Below, in pieces: positions 54,462 to 63,555 of a DNA stretch of 64,000 bases. Below the pieces are notes generated by a model, which searched no databases, was not told where the DNA came from, and was given only the letters and a program-made list of their open reading frames with translations. Position 1 is the first letter of the stretch. Each line of letters opens with the position of its first letter. A program made the position numbers and the translations under genes. Origin of the DNA: Dokdonella_A sp014338185 (GTDB lineage: Bacteria; Pseudomonadota; Gammaproteobacteria; Xanthomonadales; Rhodanobacteraceae); contig SZOS01000002.1 of the NCBI GenBank assembly GCA_030263295.1, forward strand, positions 85,805 through 149,804. The letters are read 5' to 3'.

Positions 54462-56447
54462 ATGCAGGCCGGTCGGAGCGGATTCGTGCGGTGGTGGTCG
54501 CTGCCGGCCCTGGCCGTGGCGATGCCCGGCCTCGCCCAGAACGCGGCGGCCTGGGTCGACCTGTCGCTGTACGGCAACCTCGAGACCGCGGGCGTGACCG
54601 CGACGATCGGTGGCGATGCCAACCGCAACGCGGCCATCGCGCTGCAATGGCGGCGCGTGGGCGAGGCGGGCTTCCACGATGCGCAGCCGTTGCTGCGCGT
54701 GGACGCGACCCGCCTCGTCGGCAGCCTGTTCGACCTCACGCCCGGCAGCGCCTGGGAAGTGCGCGCGACCTTGACCGATCCCGACGGCGTGGCCGGACCG
54801 GCCGAACGCAGCGCCGGCGGGACGACGCGCGCCGACGTGCTGGTGGCGCCGACGCTGCGCAGCCTGTTCGTCGCGCCCACCGGCAATGATGGCAACGACG
54901 GCTTGGGCCCGGCCACCGCGCTGCGCACGATCCAGCGCGCCGCCGACCTCGCGCAGGCGGGCGATCTCGTGCGCGTCGCGCCTGGGCGCTATCACGAGGC
55001 GGTAAGCGTGCCGCGCTCGGGCAGCGCGGACCAGCCGATCGTGTTCCATGCCGACGGCGCAGGTGTGGTGCTCGATGGCGCCAGCACCTTGCCGGCGACC
55101 ACCGTGTGGAGCGCGCTCGGCAATGGCGTGTACCGCACCGGGCTCGGCCACGCCACCGGCCTGGTGGTGAGCGAGCAGGGACGCCTGTTCCGCTACGCCA
55201 GTGAAGCCGCGTTGCAGGCGCTCGCGGCAGGCGCGCCCGGCGGCTTCTGGTTCGATGCGGCCAGCCAGCGCCTGAGCGTGAAGTTCGCCGACGGCTCGGC
55301 GCCTGCCGCGCACACACTCGCGGTGGCGGACCTCGGTGCCGGCTTCACGCTCGATGGCCGTGCGTTCGTGCGCATCGAAGGCTTCACCATCCGCCATTAC
55401 GGCGTGGACGAGTATGGCAAGGGCGTGTACCTGCGCCACAGCGACGACTGCATCGTGCGCGGCAACCATTTCAGCGACCTCGGCAGCACCGGCGTGTGGG
55501 CCAAGGGCGGCACGCGCAACCGCATCGAGGACAACGAGTTCAGCGACAGCTCGATCAGCGGCTGGCCTTGGCCGGTGGTCAAGGGCAGCTTCGCCGAGAA
55601 CACCGCGGTCATGCTCACCGACGCGGTGGGCCGCGGCAACGTGATCCGGCGCAACCGCACCGACGGCAGCTTCAACGGCATCGCGCCGTGCGGCGCGCAG
55701 GCACCCGTGGGCGATGTGCTCACCACCGAGACCGACGTCTACCGCAACGAGCTGCGTCGCCACAACGACGATGCGCTCGAACCCGACGGCTACTGCGCCA
55801 ACCTGCGCATCTTCGACAACCTGCTGGCCGATTCGCACATGGGCGTGTCGGTCGCGCCGACCTGGCCGGGGCCGGTGTGGATCGTGCGCAATCGCGCATG
55901 GAACCTCGGCAACACGCGCACCAGCCAGCTCGACGGCTACATCTCCAGTTTCCTCAAGGTCAACAGCGGCTACCCGGAGACCGTCGGCGCGCTGCTGCTG
56001 TACCACAACAGCATCGTCACCGCCGCGCCCGCGACCGAGGCGATGTACCTGCTCGATCCGGGCGTGGCCTCGACGCTGCGCAGCCGCAACAACCTGTACG
56101 TGGCCACGCGCCGGGTGTGGACCAAGGTCAACGCGATCGCGTTCGATGGCGACCACGACCTGCTCTACAGCTCCGACCCGACCCGCTTCGTGCGCTGGCA
56201 TGGCACCGACTACGCCGACCTCGCCGCGTTGCGCAGTGCACTCGGGCTGGAACTGCAGGGCGTGTCGGCGCCGCCGCGGCTGCTGGATGCGGCCGGTGGC
56301 GACCTGCGCCTGCTGCCCGACAGTCCCGCGCGCGACCAGGGCCAAGTGCTGGCCGGCATCAACGACGGCTACGAAGGACCTGCGCCCGACCTGGGCGCAT
56401 TCGAGTTCCGCGACCTGCTGTTCGCCGACGGCTTCGATCCGCACTGA
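54462..56447 (+). CDS. Secreted right-handed beta-helix protein with C-terminal GFD tail
   Basis: An exported protein of 661 residues with a signal peptide (about 1-28, LALAVAM region then AQNA). A fibronectin-like N-terminal part (about 30-125) is followed by FVAPTGNDGNDG, the usual start of pectate-lyase-like parallel beta-helix repeats (about 135-520, with HSDDCIVRGNHFSDLG and RNRIEDNEFSDSS), ending DLGAFEFRDLLFADGFDPH. The beta-helix could bind or cleave polysaccharide; no catalytic set is certain. The terminal tail is shared with three other proteins in the window. The ATG at 54462 is chosen because the signal peptide starts there. Divergent from the MerR gene. Confidence 0.8.
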   Translation: MQAGRSGFVRWWSLPALAVAMPGLAQNAAAWVDLSLYGNLETAGVTATIGGDANRNAAIALQWRRVGEAGFHDAQPLLRVDATRLVGSLFDLTPGSAWEVRATLTDPDGVAGPAERSAGGTTRADVLVAPTLRSLFVAPTGNDGNDGLGPATALRTIQRAADLAQAGDLVRVAPGRYHEAVSVPRSGSADQPIVFHADGAGVVLDGASTLPATTVWSALGNGVYRTGLGHATGLVVSEQGRLFRYASEAALQALAAGAPGGFWFDAASQRLSVKFADGSAPAAHTLAVADLGAGFTLDGRAFVRIEGFTIRHYGVDEYGKGVYLRHSDDCIVRGNHFSDLGSTGVWAKGGTRNRIEDNEFSDSSISGWPWPVVKGSFAENTAVMLTDAVGRGNVIRRNRTDGSFNGIAPCGAQAPVGDVLTTETDVYRNELRRHNDDALEPDGYCANLRIFDNLLADSHMGVSVAPTWPGPVWIVRNRAWNLGNTRTSQLDGYISSFLKVNSGYPETVGALLLYHNSIVTAAPATEAMYLLDPGVASTLRSRNNLYVATRRVWTKVNAIAFDGDHDLLYSSDPTRFVRWHGTDYADLAALRSALGLELQGVSAPPRLLDAAGGDLRLLPDSPARDQGQVLAGINDGYEGPAPDLGAFEFRDLLFADGFDPH

Positions 56448-56538
56448 TGGTGCCGCGCGGCGGCCGTGACCGATAGCAGGGGGCGCCTGCGCGGGGACTG
56501 GGCTATGGTGGCGGCCGGTCCATTCGGGGAGAAGCGTC

Positions 56539-59277
56539 ATGCGGATGAGGATGCTGGCGGTGGTCGCGGCCATGGCTGCGGTTTGCGGCGTGCCGTCGGT
56601 GCAGGCGGCCGATGCGTGGGCACGCGATCCCGCGCAGCCGGTCGACACCGCCTACGGCGCGAAGATCGCGCAGTACACCACCGAACCGCGCTTCAACACG
56701 CCGCTCACCGACTACCTGCCGGCATCGGATACGGTGCCGACACCGGCCAAGGTGCTGGGTGACGTGGCCGGCGCACCCGACTTCCTGCCGTATGCGGCCG
56801 ATGTGCATCGCTACTTCCGCCTGCTCGCGCAGGCGACGCCGCGCGTGCGCGTGTTCAGCATCGGCCAGTCCGAGGAAGGCCGCGAGTTGATTGCGGTCGC
56901 GGTCGCCGACGAGGCGCTGCTGGCCGGGCTCGATGCCAACCGCGCGCGGCTGGCGCAGCTGGCCGACCCGCGCACCCTGGGCCTGGACGATGCGCGCGCC
57001 GATGCGCTGATCGAGCAGACCACGCCCGTTTACTACATCACCGGCGCGCTGCATTCCAACGAGACCGGCGCGCCGACCGCGCTCATGGAGCTGGCCTACC
57101 GCCTCGCGGTCGATGACGCCCCCTACATCCGGCGCATCCGCTCGCGCGTGATCACGCTGATCACGCCGGTGGTCGAGGTCGACGGGCGCGAGCGTATGGT
57201 CGACCTGTACCGCTGGCACAAGGCCCATCCCGGCCAGCAGTATCCGCGGCTCGCGTACTGGGGCCATTACGTCGCCCACGACAACAACCGCGATGCGATG
57301 GCGCTCACGCTCAAGCTCAGCCGCAGCGTGACCGACACCTACCTGGGCTGGCACGCGCAGGTGCTGCACGACCTGCATGAGTCGTTCCCGTTCCTGTACG
57401 ACAACACGGTCGGCGACGGGCCCTACAACGCCTGGATCGACCCCATCCTCGTCAACGAGTGGCAGCAGCTGGGCTGGAACAACGTCGAGCAGCTGACCAA
57501 GCTCGGCTTGCCGGGTGTGTACACGCACGGCGACTTCGACACCTGGAGCCCGGGCTACATGATGTTCATCGCGGCCATGCACAACGGCATCAGCCGCCTG
57601 TACGAGACCTACGGCAACGCCGGCGCCGACACCCTCGAGCGCATCCTCAACCCAGCGCAGTACTCGCGCACCTGGTACCGGCCCAATCCACCCGCGCCCA
57701 AGGTGCTGTGGTCGCAGCGCAACAACAACAACTACATGCAGGCGGGCCTGCTCACCGCGCTCGACTACTTCGCGGCCAATCGCGCCACCTTCCTGCACAA
57801 CTTCTACCTCAAGAGCAAGCGCTCGATCGGCAAGCCCACCGCGGCCGGTCCGGCCGCGTACGTGTTCGCGGCCGACGACCCGCGCAGCGGCGCGCAGGCG
57901 CAGTTGCTGCGCGCACTGCTCGCCCAGCATGTGGAGATCCAGCGCGCCGAGCGCGCATTCACCGTGCAGGTGCCGCAACCGTGGGTCAAGCCGAGTGCCG
58001 CCGATGCCGAGCGGCACGGGCCCGAGCGGCCGCGTGTGGCGCCGCGCACGTTCGCCGCGGGCAGCTGGATCGTGCGCATGGACCAGCCCTATTCGCGCAT
58101 CGCAGATGCCTTGCTCGACCGCCAGTACTGGGCGCCCAACGACCCGCAGAAGACGCCCTACGACGACACCGGCTGGTCGCTCGGGGACAGCTTCGGCGTC
58201 GATGTCGTGCGCGTGTCCGACCTGGGCGTGCTCGAAGTGCCGATGCAGCGCGTCGAGCGCATCGATACGCCGTTCACGCCCGCCACGCTCGGCGTGGAAG
58301 GGCGAATGCCGCGCATCGCGATCATGCACACCTGGCTGTCGACCCAGACCGAAGGCTGGTGGCGTCTGGCCCTGGACCAGCTCGGGGTGAAGTACGCCTA
58401 CATCAGCACCCAGGATGTCGCGCGCACGGCCAACCTGCGCCGCGACTACGACGTGATCCTGTTTGCGCCGGTCGGGGCGCGCGATCCGCGCCAGATCGTC
58501 GAGGGCCTGCCGCTGTACGGCAATGCGCTGCCGTGGAAGAAGACCGAGCTCACGCCCAACCTCGGCCGCATCGACGCCACCGATGACATGCGTCCCGGTC
58601 TGGGCGCGCGCGGCGTGGACAACCTCAAGCGCTTCGTTGCCGATGGCGGCCTGCTCGTGACCAGCGAGGACACCGCGCGATTCGCGATCGAGCAGGGGCT
58701 CGCGCCGGGCGTGTCGGTGGCGCCACGCAAGGACCTGCGCGTGGTCGGCAGCCTGCTCGAGGCGGTGCGCGTGGCCGGCGACAGCCCGATCGCGCGCGGC
58801 TACGAACATCCATTCGCGATGTACAGCAGCGATGGTCTGTCGTTCCAGGTCAGCCACCTCGTCGGTGGCGACAAGGGCCTGCCCAACGCACGCGACTACA
58901 AGCGCCCGACCGGGCGCGGCGGCCTGCATGACGAGGACGTGCCCGAGGGCCGGGCGTTCGAGGCGCCGGCGCCGCTGCCATTTGCCAAGCCATGGCAGGC
59001 GCTGCCGCTCAATGCCGAACAGGAACGCAACAATCCAAACCTGATTCCGCCGGAGCTGCGACCCACGGTGATCGTGCGCTGGGCCGATGAGCCCAGCCTG
59101 CTGCGCGCGGGCCTGCTCGACCATCCCAAGGAACTGGCCGGTCGCGCCGCGGTGGTTGAGGCGCGCTACGGCAAGGGTCACGTGCTGCTGTTCGCGAGCA
59201 ACCCGATGTGGCGCGGCACCAGCGTGGGCAGCTATGCGCTGCTGCTCAACGCGATGGCCCATTTTGACCGGCGCTGA
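56539..59277 (+). CDS. Large secreted M14 family zinc carboxypeptidase
   Basis: An exported protein of 912 residues with a signal peptide (1-23, ending VQA). The M14 domain (about 80-400) has zinc ligands H172 and E175 in ALHSNETGAP and H280 in DLHESFPF, and NNRD (249-252) as substrate region. The C-terminal half contains a segment resembling a glutamine-amidotransferase-like or THUMP-free flavodoxin fold (DVILFAPVGARDPRQIVEG, then GGLLVTSEDTA), as seen in other long M14 proteins. It would trim peptides in the periplasm or outside. GGGGAG precedes the ATG. It lies 91 bases after the beta-helix gene on the same strand. Confidence 0.88.
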   Translation: MRMRMLAVVAAMAAVCGVPSVQAADAWARDPAQPVDTAYGAKIAQYTTEPRFNTPLTDYLPASDTVPTPAKVLGDVAGAPDFLPYAADVHRYFRLLAQATPRVRVFSIGQSEEGRELIAVAVADEALLAGLDANRARLAQLADPRTLGLDDARADALIEQTTPVYYITGALHSNETGAPTALMELAYRLAVDDAPYIRRIRSRVITLITPVVEVDGRERMVDLYRWHKAHPGQQYPRLAYWGHYVAHDNNRDAMALTLKLSRSVTDTYLGWHAQVLHDLHESFPFLYDNTVGDGPYNAWIDPILVNEWQQLGWNNVEQLTKLGLPGVYTHGDFDTWSPGYMMFIAAMHNGISRLYETYGNAGADTLERILNPAQYSRTWYRPNPPAPKVLWSQRNNNNYMQAGLLTALDYFAANRATFLHNFYLKSKRSIGKPTAAGPAAYVFAADDPRSGAQAQLLRALLAQHVEIQRAERAFTVQVPQPWVKPSAADAERHGPERPRVAPRTFAAGSWIVRMDQPYSRIADALLDRQYWAPNDPQKTPYDDTGWSLGDSFGVDVVRVSDLGVLEVPMQRVERIDTPFTPATLGVEGRMPRIAIMHTWLSTQTEGWWRLALDQLGVKYAYISTQDVARTANLRRDYDVILFAPVGARDPRQIVEGLPLYGNALPWKKTELTPNLGRIDATDDMRPGLGARGVDNLKRFVADGGLLVTSEDTARFAIEQGLAPGVSVAPRKDLRVVGSLLEAVRVAGDSPIARGYEHPFAMYSSDGLSFQVSHLVGGDKGLPNARDYKRPTGRGGLHDEDVPEGRAFEAPAPLPFAKPWQALPLNAEQERNNPNLIPPELRPTVIVRWADEPSLLRAGLLDHPKELAGRAAVVEARYGKGHVLLFASNPMWRGTSVGSYALLLNAMAHFDRR

Positions 59278-59439
59278 CGCGGACGCGATCGCCACAGCCG
59301 GTTGCGGTCGCGCCCGTGCATGGCGTGGGCGGGCGCGATCGCTTCGGCTACAGTGGCAGCGGCACGGCAGCGCCGTGCCGTTGGTGCAACCACGCGCGCT
59401 CCATCCCGGGGCGCGTGCATGTCCATACAGGGGAATTGC

Positions 59440-59820
59440 ATGAAGTGTGTATCACTGAACAAGGTGCGGGTGTGTGCATTCGTGGCTGCGGGCGGACTGC
59501 TCGCGGCCGGTTCCGCGCTGGCTGAAAACCTCAATTTCACCCTCGTCAACAACACCGGCTATCCCATCAACGAGGTGTACGTGAGCTCCGCGGCCACCAA
59601 GAGCTGGGAAGAGGATGTCATGGGCCGTGACCAGCTCGGCGACGGCGACGGCGTGGACATCCGGTTCGATCCCGGCGAGAAGGGCTGCCTGTGGGACCTC
59701 AAGGTCGTGTACGAGGACGACGAGAGCGCGGTGTGGGATCGCCTGGACCTGTGCGAGTTGTCGAAAGTGACCCTGCACTACGACCGCGACAAAGGCTCGA
59801 CCTGGGCCGACACCGAGTGA
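59440..59820 (+). CDS. Small secreted acidic protein of unknown function
   Basis: A protein of 126 residues with a signal peptide (about 1-28, ending ALAE). The mature part (NFTLVNNTGYPINEVYVS, SWEEDVMGRDQL, CLWDLKVVYEDD, LDLCELSKVTLHYD) belongs to a widespread small exported family, sometimes misnamed argininosuccinate lyase. It has a beta-sandwich-like pattern and two cysteines that may form a disulfide. The function is unknown. AGGGG lies before the ATG at 59440; an in-frame ATG at 59419 is less likely. A TACAGT hexamer at 59349-59354 may be its promoter. Confidence 0.75.
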   Translation: MKCVSLNKVRVCAFVAAGGLLAAGSALAENLNFTLVNNTGYPINEVYVSSAATKSWEEDVMGRDQLGDGDGVDIRFDPGEKGCLWDLKVVYEDDESAVWDRLDLCELSKVTLHYDRDKGSTWADTE

Positions 59821-59827
59821 GCCGGGT

Positions 59828-59877
59828 CCCGCCGCGAGCGGCGGGCTTGGCGGCTGGGCGCCCCGTGGTGCGGGGCG
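59828..59877. terminator. Two hairpins between convergent genes
   Basis: CCCGCCG (59828-59834) pairs with CGGCGGG (59839-59845) over a CGAG loop. CGCCCCG (59859-59865) pairs with CGGGGCG (59871-59877) over TGGTG. They lie between the small secreted protein gene and the convergent murU, one for each direction. No T-runs. Confidence 0.6.
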
Positions 59878-59927
59878 TCCATTGGCCGGACAGGCCGTGA
59901 TGGCCGCATGCGCGCGCCCCAACGCCT

Positions 59928-60611
59928 TCAGCGGCTGCCTGGCGGCAGGCTCGAACCGGCTTCGGCCAGTTGCCGCGGCGTGCCGAGGTTGCGCCAGTAG
60001 CCGTCGTGGCGTTCGCCGTGGAGGCGCTGCGCGCGCATCGCGCGCTGGAACATCGGCAGCAGCTTGAAGCGCGTGGCCGGTTCGCCGGCCACGAGCTCAG
60101 CGCGGTACACGCCGATGTTGCCGAAGGTGAGGCGCTCGCCGTGGCCGGCCTCGTTGAGCTCGTCGCGGTCCAGCCAGAAGTCGCCGCGTGGATGGAAATC
60201 CGGATTGGCCACCATCACCAGGTGGGCCAAGCCCGCGGGTTCGGCAGGCAGCCGCGCATAGTCGTAGTCGCTGAGGATGTCGGCGCTGACGCCGATGAAC
60301 GGCGCCGCGCCCAGCAGCGGCAGCGCGTGCTTGATGCCGCCGCCGGTTTCCAGCGGCACGGCGCCCTCGTGGCTGTAGTGGATCGCGAGGTTCCAGCGTG
60401 AGCCGTCGCCGAGCGTGGCCGGGAACTGCTCGGCCAGGTGCGAGGTGTTGATGACCACCTTGCGCACGCCGGCGGCGGCGAGTTTCTCCAGGTGATGCTC
60501 GATCAGGCATTTGCCGCCGACGCGCAGCAGCGGCTTGGGCGTGGTGTCGGTCAGCGGGCGCATGCGCTCGCCACGGCCGGCCGCGAAGATCATCGCGCTG
60601 CGCAGCTTCAT
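59928..60611 (-). CDS. murU: N-acetylmuramate alpha-1-phosphate uridylyltransferase
   Basis: A cytoplasmic nucleotidyltransferase of 227 residues that makes UDP-MurNAc from MurNAc-1-phosphate and UTP. The nucleotide-binding signature AAGRGERMRPLTDTTPKPLL (9-28) is intact, and metal-binding GVSADILSDYDY follows near 105. The gene overlaps the upstream amgK-type gene by four bases (ATGA), the usual arrangement for this peptidoglycan recycling pair, which bypasses de novo synthesis and lowers fosfomycin sensitivity in Pseudomonas. Glucose-1-phosphate-type transferases are the alternative, but the pairing settles it. Confidence 0.92.
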   Translation of the reverse strand: MKLRSAMIFAAGRGERMRPLTDTTPKPLLRVGGKCLIEHHLEKLAAAGVRKVVINTSHLAEQFPATLGDGSRWNLAIHYSHEGAVPLETGGGIKHALPLLGAAPFIGVSADILSDYDYARLPAEPAGLAHLVMVANPDFHPRGDFWLDRDELNEAGHGERLTFGNIGVYRAELVAGEPATRFKLLPMFQRAMRAQRLHGERHDGYWRNLGTPRQLAEAGSSLPPGSR

Positions 60612-61660
60612 GCGGTGCCGGCCCGCGGCTGGGTGAGATCGCGCGCGCCGCGGGCGCGTTCGAGCAGGTCGGCGAGCGGAGCGAGTTCGTGGTGGCGGCG
60701 TGCCACCGTGATCACGTAGTGCCAGGTCAACGGCAGGTCGGCCAGGTACTGCGGCTTGCCGTCGCGGTAGTGCAGGCGGCAGAAGATGCCAAGCACCTTG
60801 AGGTGGCGCTGCAGTCCGGTGAGGTCGAACCAGCGCGCGAAGCGCGCCGCGTCGGTGTGCTGGTCGAGCAGATGCGCATCGAGCAGGCGCACGCGATAGC
60901 CTTCGAGCCAGCCCGCGACGCGCTCCTCGTCCCACGCGATGTAGCAGTCGCGCAGCAGCGAGGCCAGGTCGTAGGTGAGCGGGCCGACCAGCGCACCCTG
61001 AAAATCGATGATGCCCGGGTTGGCGAGGCGGTGGGTCGGGCCGGGGCCGGCTGCGGCGGGCACGCGCATGAGGTTGCGGCTGTGGTAGTCGCGGTGCATG
61101 AACGCCTGCGGTTGCGCCGCGAGCGCTTCGACCAGGTGCAGGAAGGCGCGCTCGATCACCTCCCGTTCTCCGCCATCGATGGCATGGCCCAGGTGCCGCC
61201 GCAGGAACCACTCGGGCATGAGCGCGAGCTCGCGCAGGGCGAACTCGCGGTCGAAGTGCGCCAGGCCGCGGGTATCCACCTGCGTGTGCATGCGCAGCAG
61301 CGCATCGAGCGCGTCGGCGTAGAGCGCATCGGCGCTGCGCGCGTCGAGCTGCGACAGGTACGAGCAGGTGCCGAGATCTTCCATGAGGATGAAGCCACGC
61401 GCGAGGTCGGCGCCATCCACGCGCGGCACGTGCAGTCCCGCGCGTTGCAGGCGTGCGCCGATGTCGAGCCACGGCGCGCTGTCCTCGTGCTCGGGCGGCG
61501 CGTCCATGAGCACGCGCGTGCTGCCGTCGGCTAGCGTGATGCGCCAGTAGCTGCGGAAGCTCGCATCGGCCGATGCCGGCTCGATGCCGCGCACGCCAGC
61601 CCCGAGCAGGGCGCTGACGAACCGGGCGCGCGCCTCGGCGCGATCGGGAGTCGTGGTCAT
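60608..61660 (-). CDS. amgK: N-acetylmuramate/N-acetylglucosamine kinase
   Basis: A sugar kinase of 350 residues with an aminoglycoside-phosphotransferase fold, phosphorylating MurNAc (and GlcNAc) at C1. The catalytic loop MHRDYHSRNL and the metal site IDFQGA are both visible in the C-terminal half. It is the partner of MurU, with a four-base gene overlap, and forms the cell-wall sugar salvage pathway. The ATG at 61660 starts the family sequence; the frame continues upstream without support. Plain aminoglycoside resistance is excluded by context. Confidence 0.9.
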   Translation of the reverse strand: MTTTPDRAEARARFVSALLGAGVRGIEPASADASFRSYWRITLADGSTRVLMDAPPEHEDSAPWLDIGARLQRAGLHVPRVDGADLARGFILMEDLGTCSYLSQLDARSADALYADALDALLRMHTQVDTRGLAHFDREFALRELALMPEWFLRRHLGHAIDGGEREVIERAFLHLVEALAAQPQAFMHRDYHSRNLMRVPAAAGPGPTHRLANPGIIDFQGALVGPLTYDLASLLRDCYIAWDEERVAGWLEGYRVRLLDAHLLDQHTDAARFARWFDLTGLQRHLKVLGIFCRLHYRDGKPQYLADLPLTWHYVITVARRHHELAPLADLLERARGARDLTQPRAGTA

Positions 61661-61790
61661 GGCGTGGGTTGCGGTCGGCGCACGCCAGGCGTGCGAGCGC
61701 GCCAGCACCGACGTGGCGTGACCGTCCGCGCTGACCGTGCCCGACCGGCATCCGGCCCGGCCCCGCGACCGTGCGCTGGCAGCGCGGGGG

Positions 61791-62792
61791 TCACTGGTTG
61801 CGGTCGATCGCGTAGTCGGCCAGCACCGCGAGTGCGTCGCGGGCGGCGGAGGCGGGCAGGGCCGCGAGTGCTTCGCGCGCACTGCGCGCATGGGCATGGG
61901 CGCGTTCGCGCGAGGCGTGCAGCGCATCGGTCGCCCGGATCGCCGCGAGCACTTCGCCCAGCGCGGACAGGTCGGCGTTGCGCAGCGCCTCGCGCAGCAT
62001 CGCGGCCTGTGCCGGCGCGCTGCGCTCGATCGCGAGGATCAGCGGCAGGGTCGGCTTGCCATCGGCCAGGTCGTCGCCGACGTTCTTGCCCAGCGTATGC
62101 GCGTCGGAGGCGTAGTCGAGCACGTCGTCGGCGATCTGGAACGCGTAGCCGAGGTCGAGCCCGTAGCGGGCGAGCGCTTGTTCCTGCGCTGCGGGCAGGC
62201 CCGCGAGCACGCCGCCGAGCCGCGTCGCCGCCGCGAACAACACCGCGGTCTTGCGTTCGATCACGTCGAGGTAGGCGCGCTGCGTGGTGTCGGGGTTACC
62301 GATGTTGAGCAGCTGCAGAACCTCGCCCTCGGCGATGCGGTTGGTGGTGTCGGCAAGGATGCGCATGATGCGCATGCTGTCGAGCTCGACCATCATCTGG
62401 AACGAGCGCGAATACAGGAAATCGCCCACCAGCACGCTTGCGGCGTTGCCCCACACCGCGTTGGCGGTGCTGCGCCCGCGCCGCAGTTGCGACTCGTCGA
62501 CCACGTCGTCGTGGAGCAGGGTCGAGGTGTGGATGAACTCGATCACCGCGGCCAGCTGCACATGCTGCTGGCCGTGGTAACCGGCCGCGCGCGCGGCCAG
62601 CACGTGCAGCATCGGGCGCAGGCGCTTGCCGCCGCCACCGACGATGTGCTCGGCCACCTGGTTGACCAGCACCACGTCCGACGCCAGGCGCTGTCGGATC
62701 AGGGCGTCGACCGCGGCCATGTCCTGCGCTGCCAGCGCCTGCACGTCGGCCAGCCGTTCGATGCGGGTCGGGACTTGGGGCACGGCGGACAT
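61791..62792 (-). CDS. ispB: Octaprenyl diphosphate synthase (polyprenyl synthetase)
   Basis: An all-trans polyprenyl diphosphate synthase of 333 residues making the ubiquinone side chain. The first aspartate-rich motif is DDVVD (95-99) and the second is DDVLD (about 222-226); GGGGKRLRP (52-60) binds pyrophosphate. Length and motifs fit IspB rather than farnesyl diphosphate synthase. The exact chain length is not certain. A minus-strand TATACT (62828 to 62823) is a plausible -10 element about 30 bases before the ATG. Divergent from the MscS-type gene. Confidence 0.93.
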   Translation of the reverse strand: MSAVPQVPTRIERLADVQALAAQDMAAVDALIRQRLASDVVLVNQVAEHIVGGGGKRLRPMLHVLAARAAGYHGQQHVQLAAVIEFIHTSTLLHDDVVDESQLRRGRSTANAVWGNAASVLVGDFLYSRSFQMMVELDSMRIMRILADTTNRIAEGEVLQLLNIGNPDTTQRAYLDVIERKTAVLFAAATRLGGVLAGLPAAQEQALARYGLDLGYAFQIADDVLDYASDAHTLGKNVGDDLADGKPTLPLILAIERSAPAQAAMLREALRNADLSALGEVLAAIRATDALHASRERAHAHARSAREALAALPASAARDALAVLADYAIDRNQ

Positions 62793-62896
62793 CGGCGGGC
62801 GGCGCTGGGAGACGGTGGTGCCAGTATAGCGATTCGCACCGCCGCGCCGACCGCGGCGGGTTGGCAGCGCGGCAGCGGCCGGATATCGTGCCGGCG

Positions 62897-63466
62897 ATGA
62901 AACAGCTGTTGCCCGACTGGCTGCATCCCTCGCTCGACGTGCTCACCACGGCCGCGCTCGTGCTGCTCGTGCTCGTGCTCGCATGGGTGTTGCGGCGCGT
63001 GCTGCGCGGGCTGGCGCGGCGCCTGCGCGAGCGCTACCAGCTGTCCGAGCAGATGATGGCGGTGCCGTTGCGGGTGGCGGGGGCGGTCGTCAACGTCGGC
63101 GCGCTGTTTGCGATCCTGCAACTGCTGGGCGTGTCGGGCGCGGTGCTGTGGACCGCCTTCACCGGCTTTGCCGCGGTCGGCGCGATCGCGTTCTTCGCGG
63201 CCTGGAGCGTGCTGTCCAACCTGTTCTGCACGCTGCTCATCGTGATCATGCGGCCGTTCCGCCTGCACGATCGCATCGAACTGCTCGAAAACGGCGACAA
63301 GCCCGGCCTCAAGGGCGAGGTGGTCGACATCAACATGGTCTACACCAGCCTGCGCGAGGACGATGGCGCGCTGTTGCAGGTGCCCAACATCCTGTTCTTC
63401 CAGCGCATCACGCGGCGCTGGCCGGTGCCGGGTGCGATGCCGACGGCGCCCGTCGACAACGGCTGA
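62897..63466 (+). CDS. Short MscS-type mechanosensitive channel protein
   Basis: An inner-membrane protein of 189 residues. Three predicted helices are followed by the MscS pore-helix and beta-domain sequence (GFAAVGAIAFFAAWSVLSNL, then RPFRLHDRIEL, VVDINMVYTSLR and VPNILFFQR). It stops after the beta domain and lacks the C-terminal alpha/beta domain of MscS (286 residues in E. coli). It should open in osmotic downshock, but the missing part may change gating. The ATG at 62897 starts the first helix. Confidence 0.88.
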   Translation: MKQLLPDWLHPSLDVLTTAALVLLVLVLAWVLRRVLRGLARRLRERYQLSEQMMAVPLRVAGAVVNVGALFAILQLLGVSGAVLWTAFTGFAAVGAIAFFAAWSVLSNLFCTLLIVIMRPFRLHDRIELLENGDKPGLKGEVVDINMVYTSLREDDGALLQVPNILFFQRITRRWPVPGAMPTAPVDNG

Positions 63467-63555
63467 CACGCCCGCGCGCGTCCGGCCTGCATGGCGCCGG
63501 TCGCCGCCATGCGATACTGCGCGCCGTTTCCCCACACGCGACGGCAGAGGCTCCC

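Noticed and set aside
54318..56648. Extension of the MerR reading frame into a 910-codon protein
   Set aside because: The extra part is antisense to the beta-helix gene. The MerR family N-terminus begins at the ATG at 54317.
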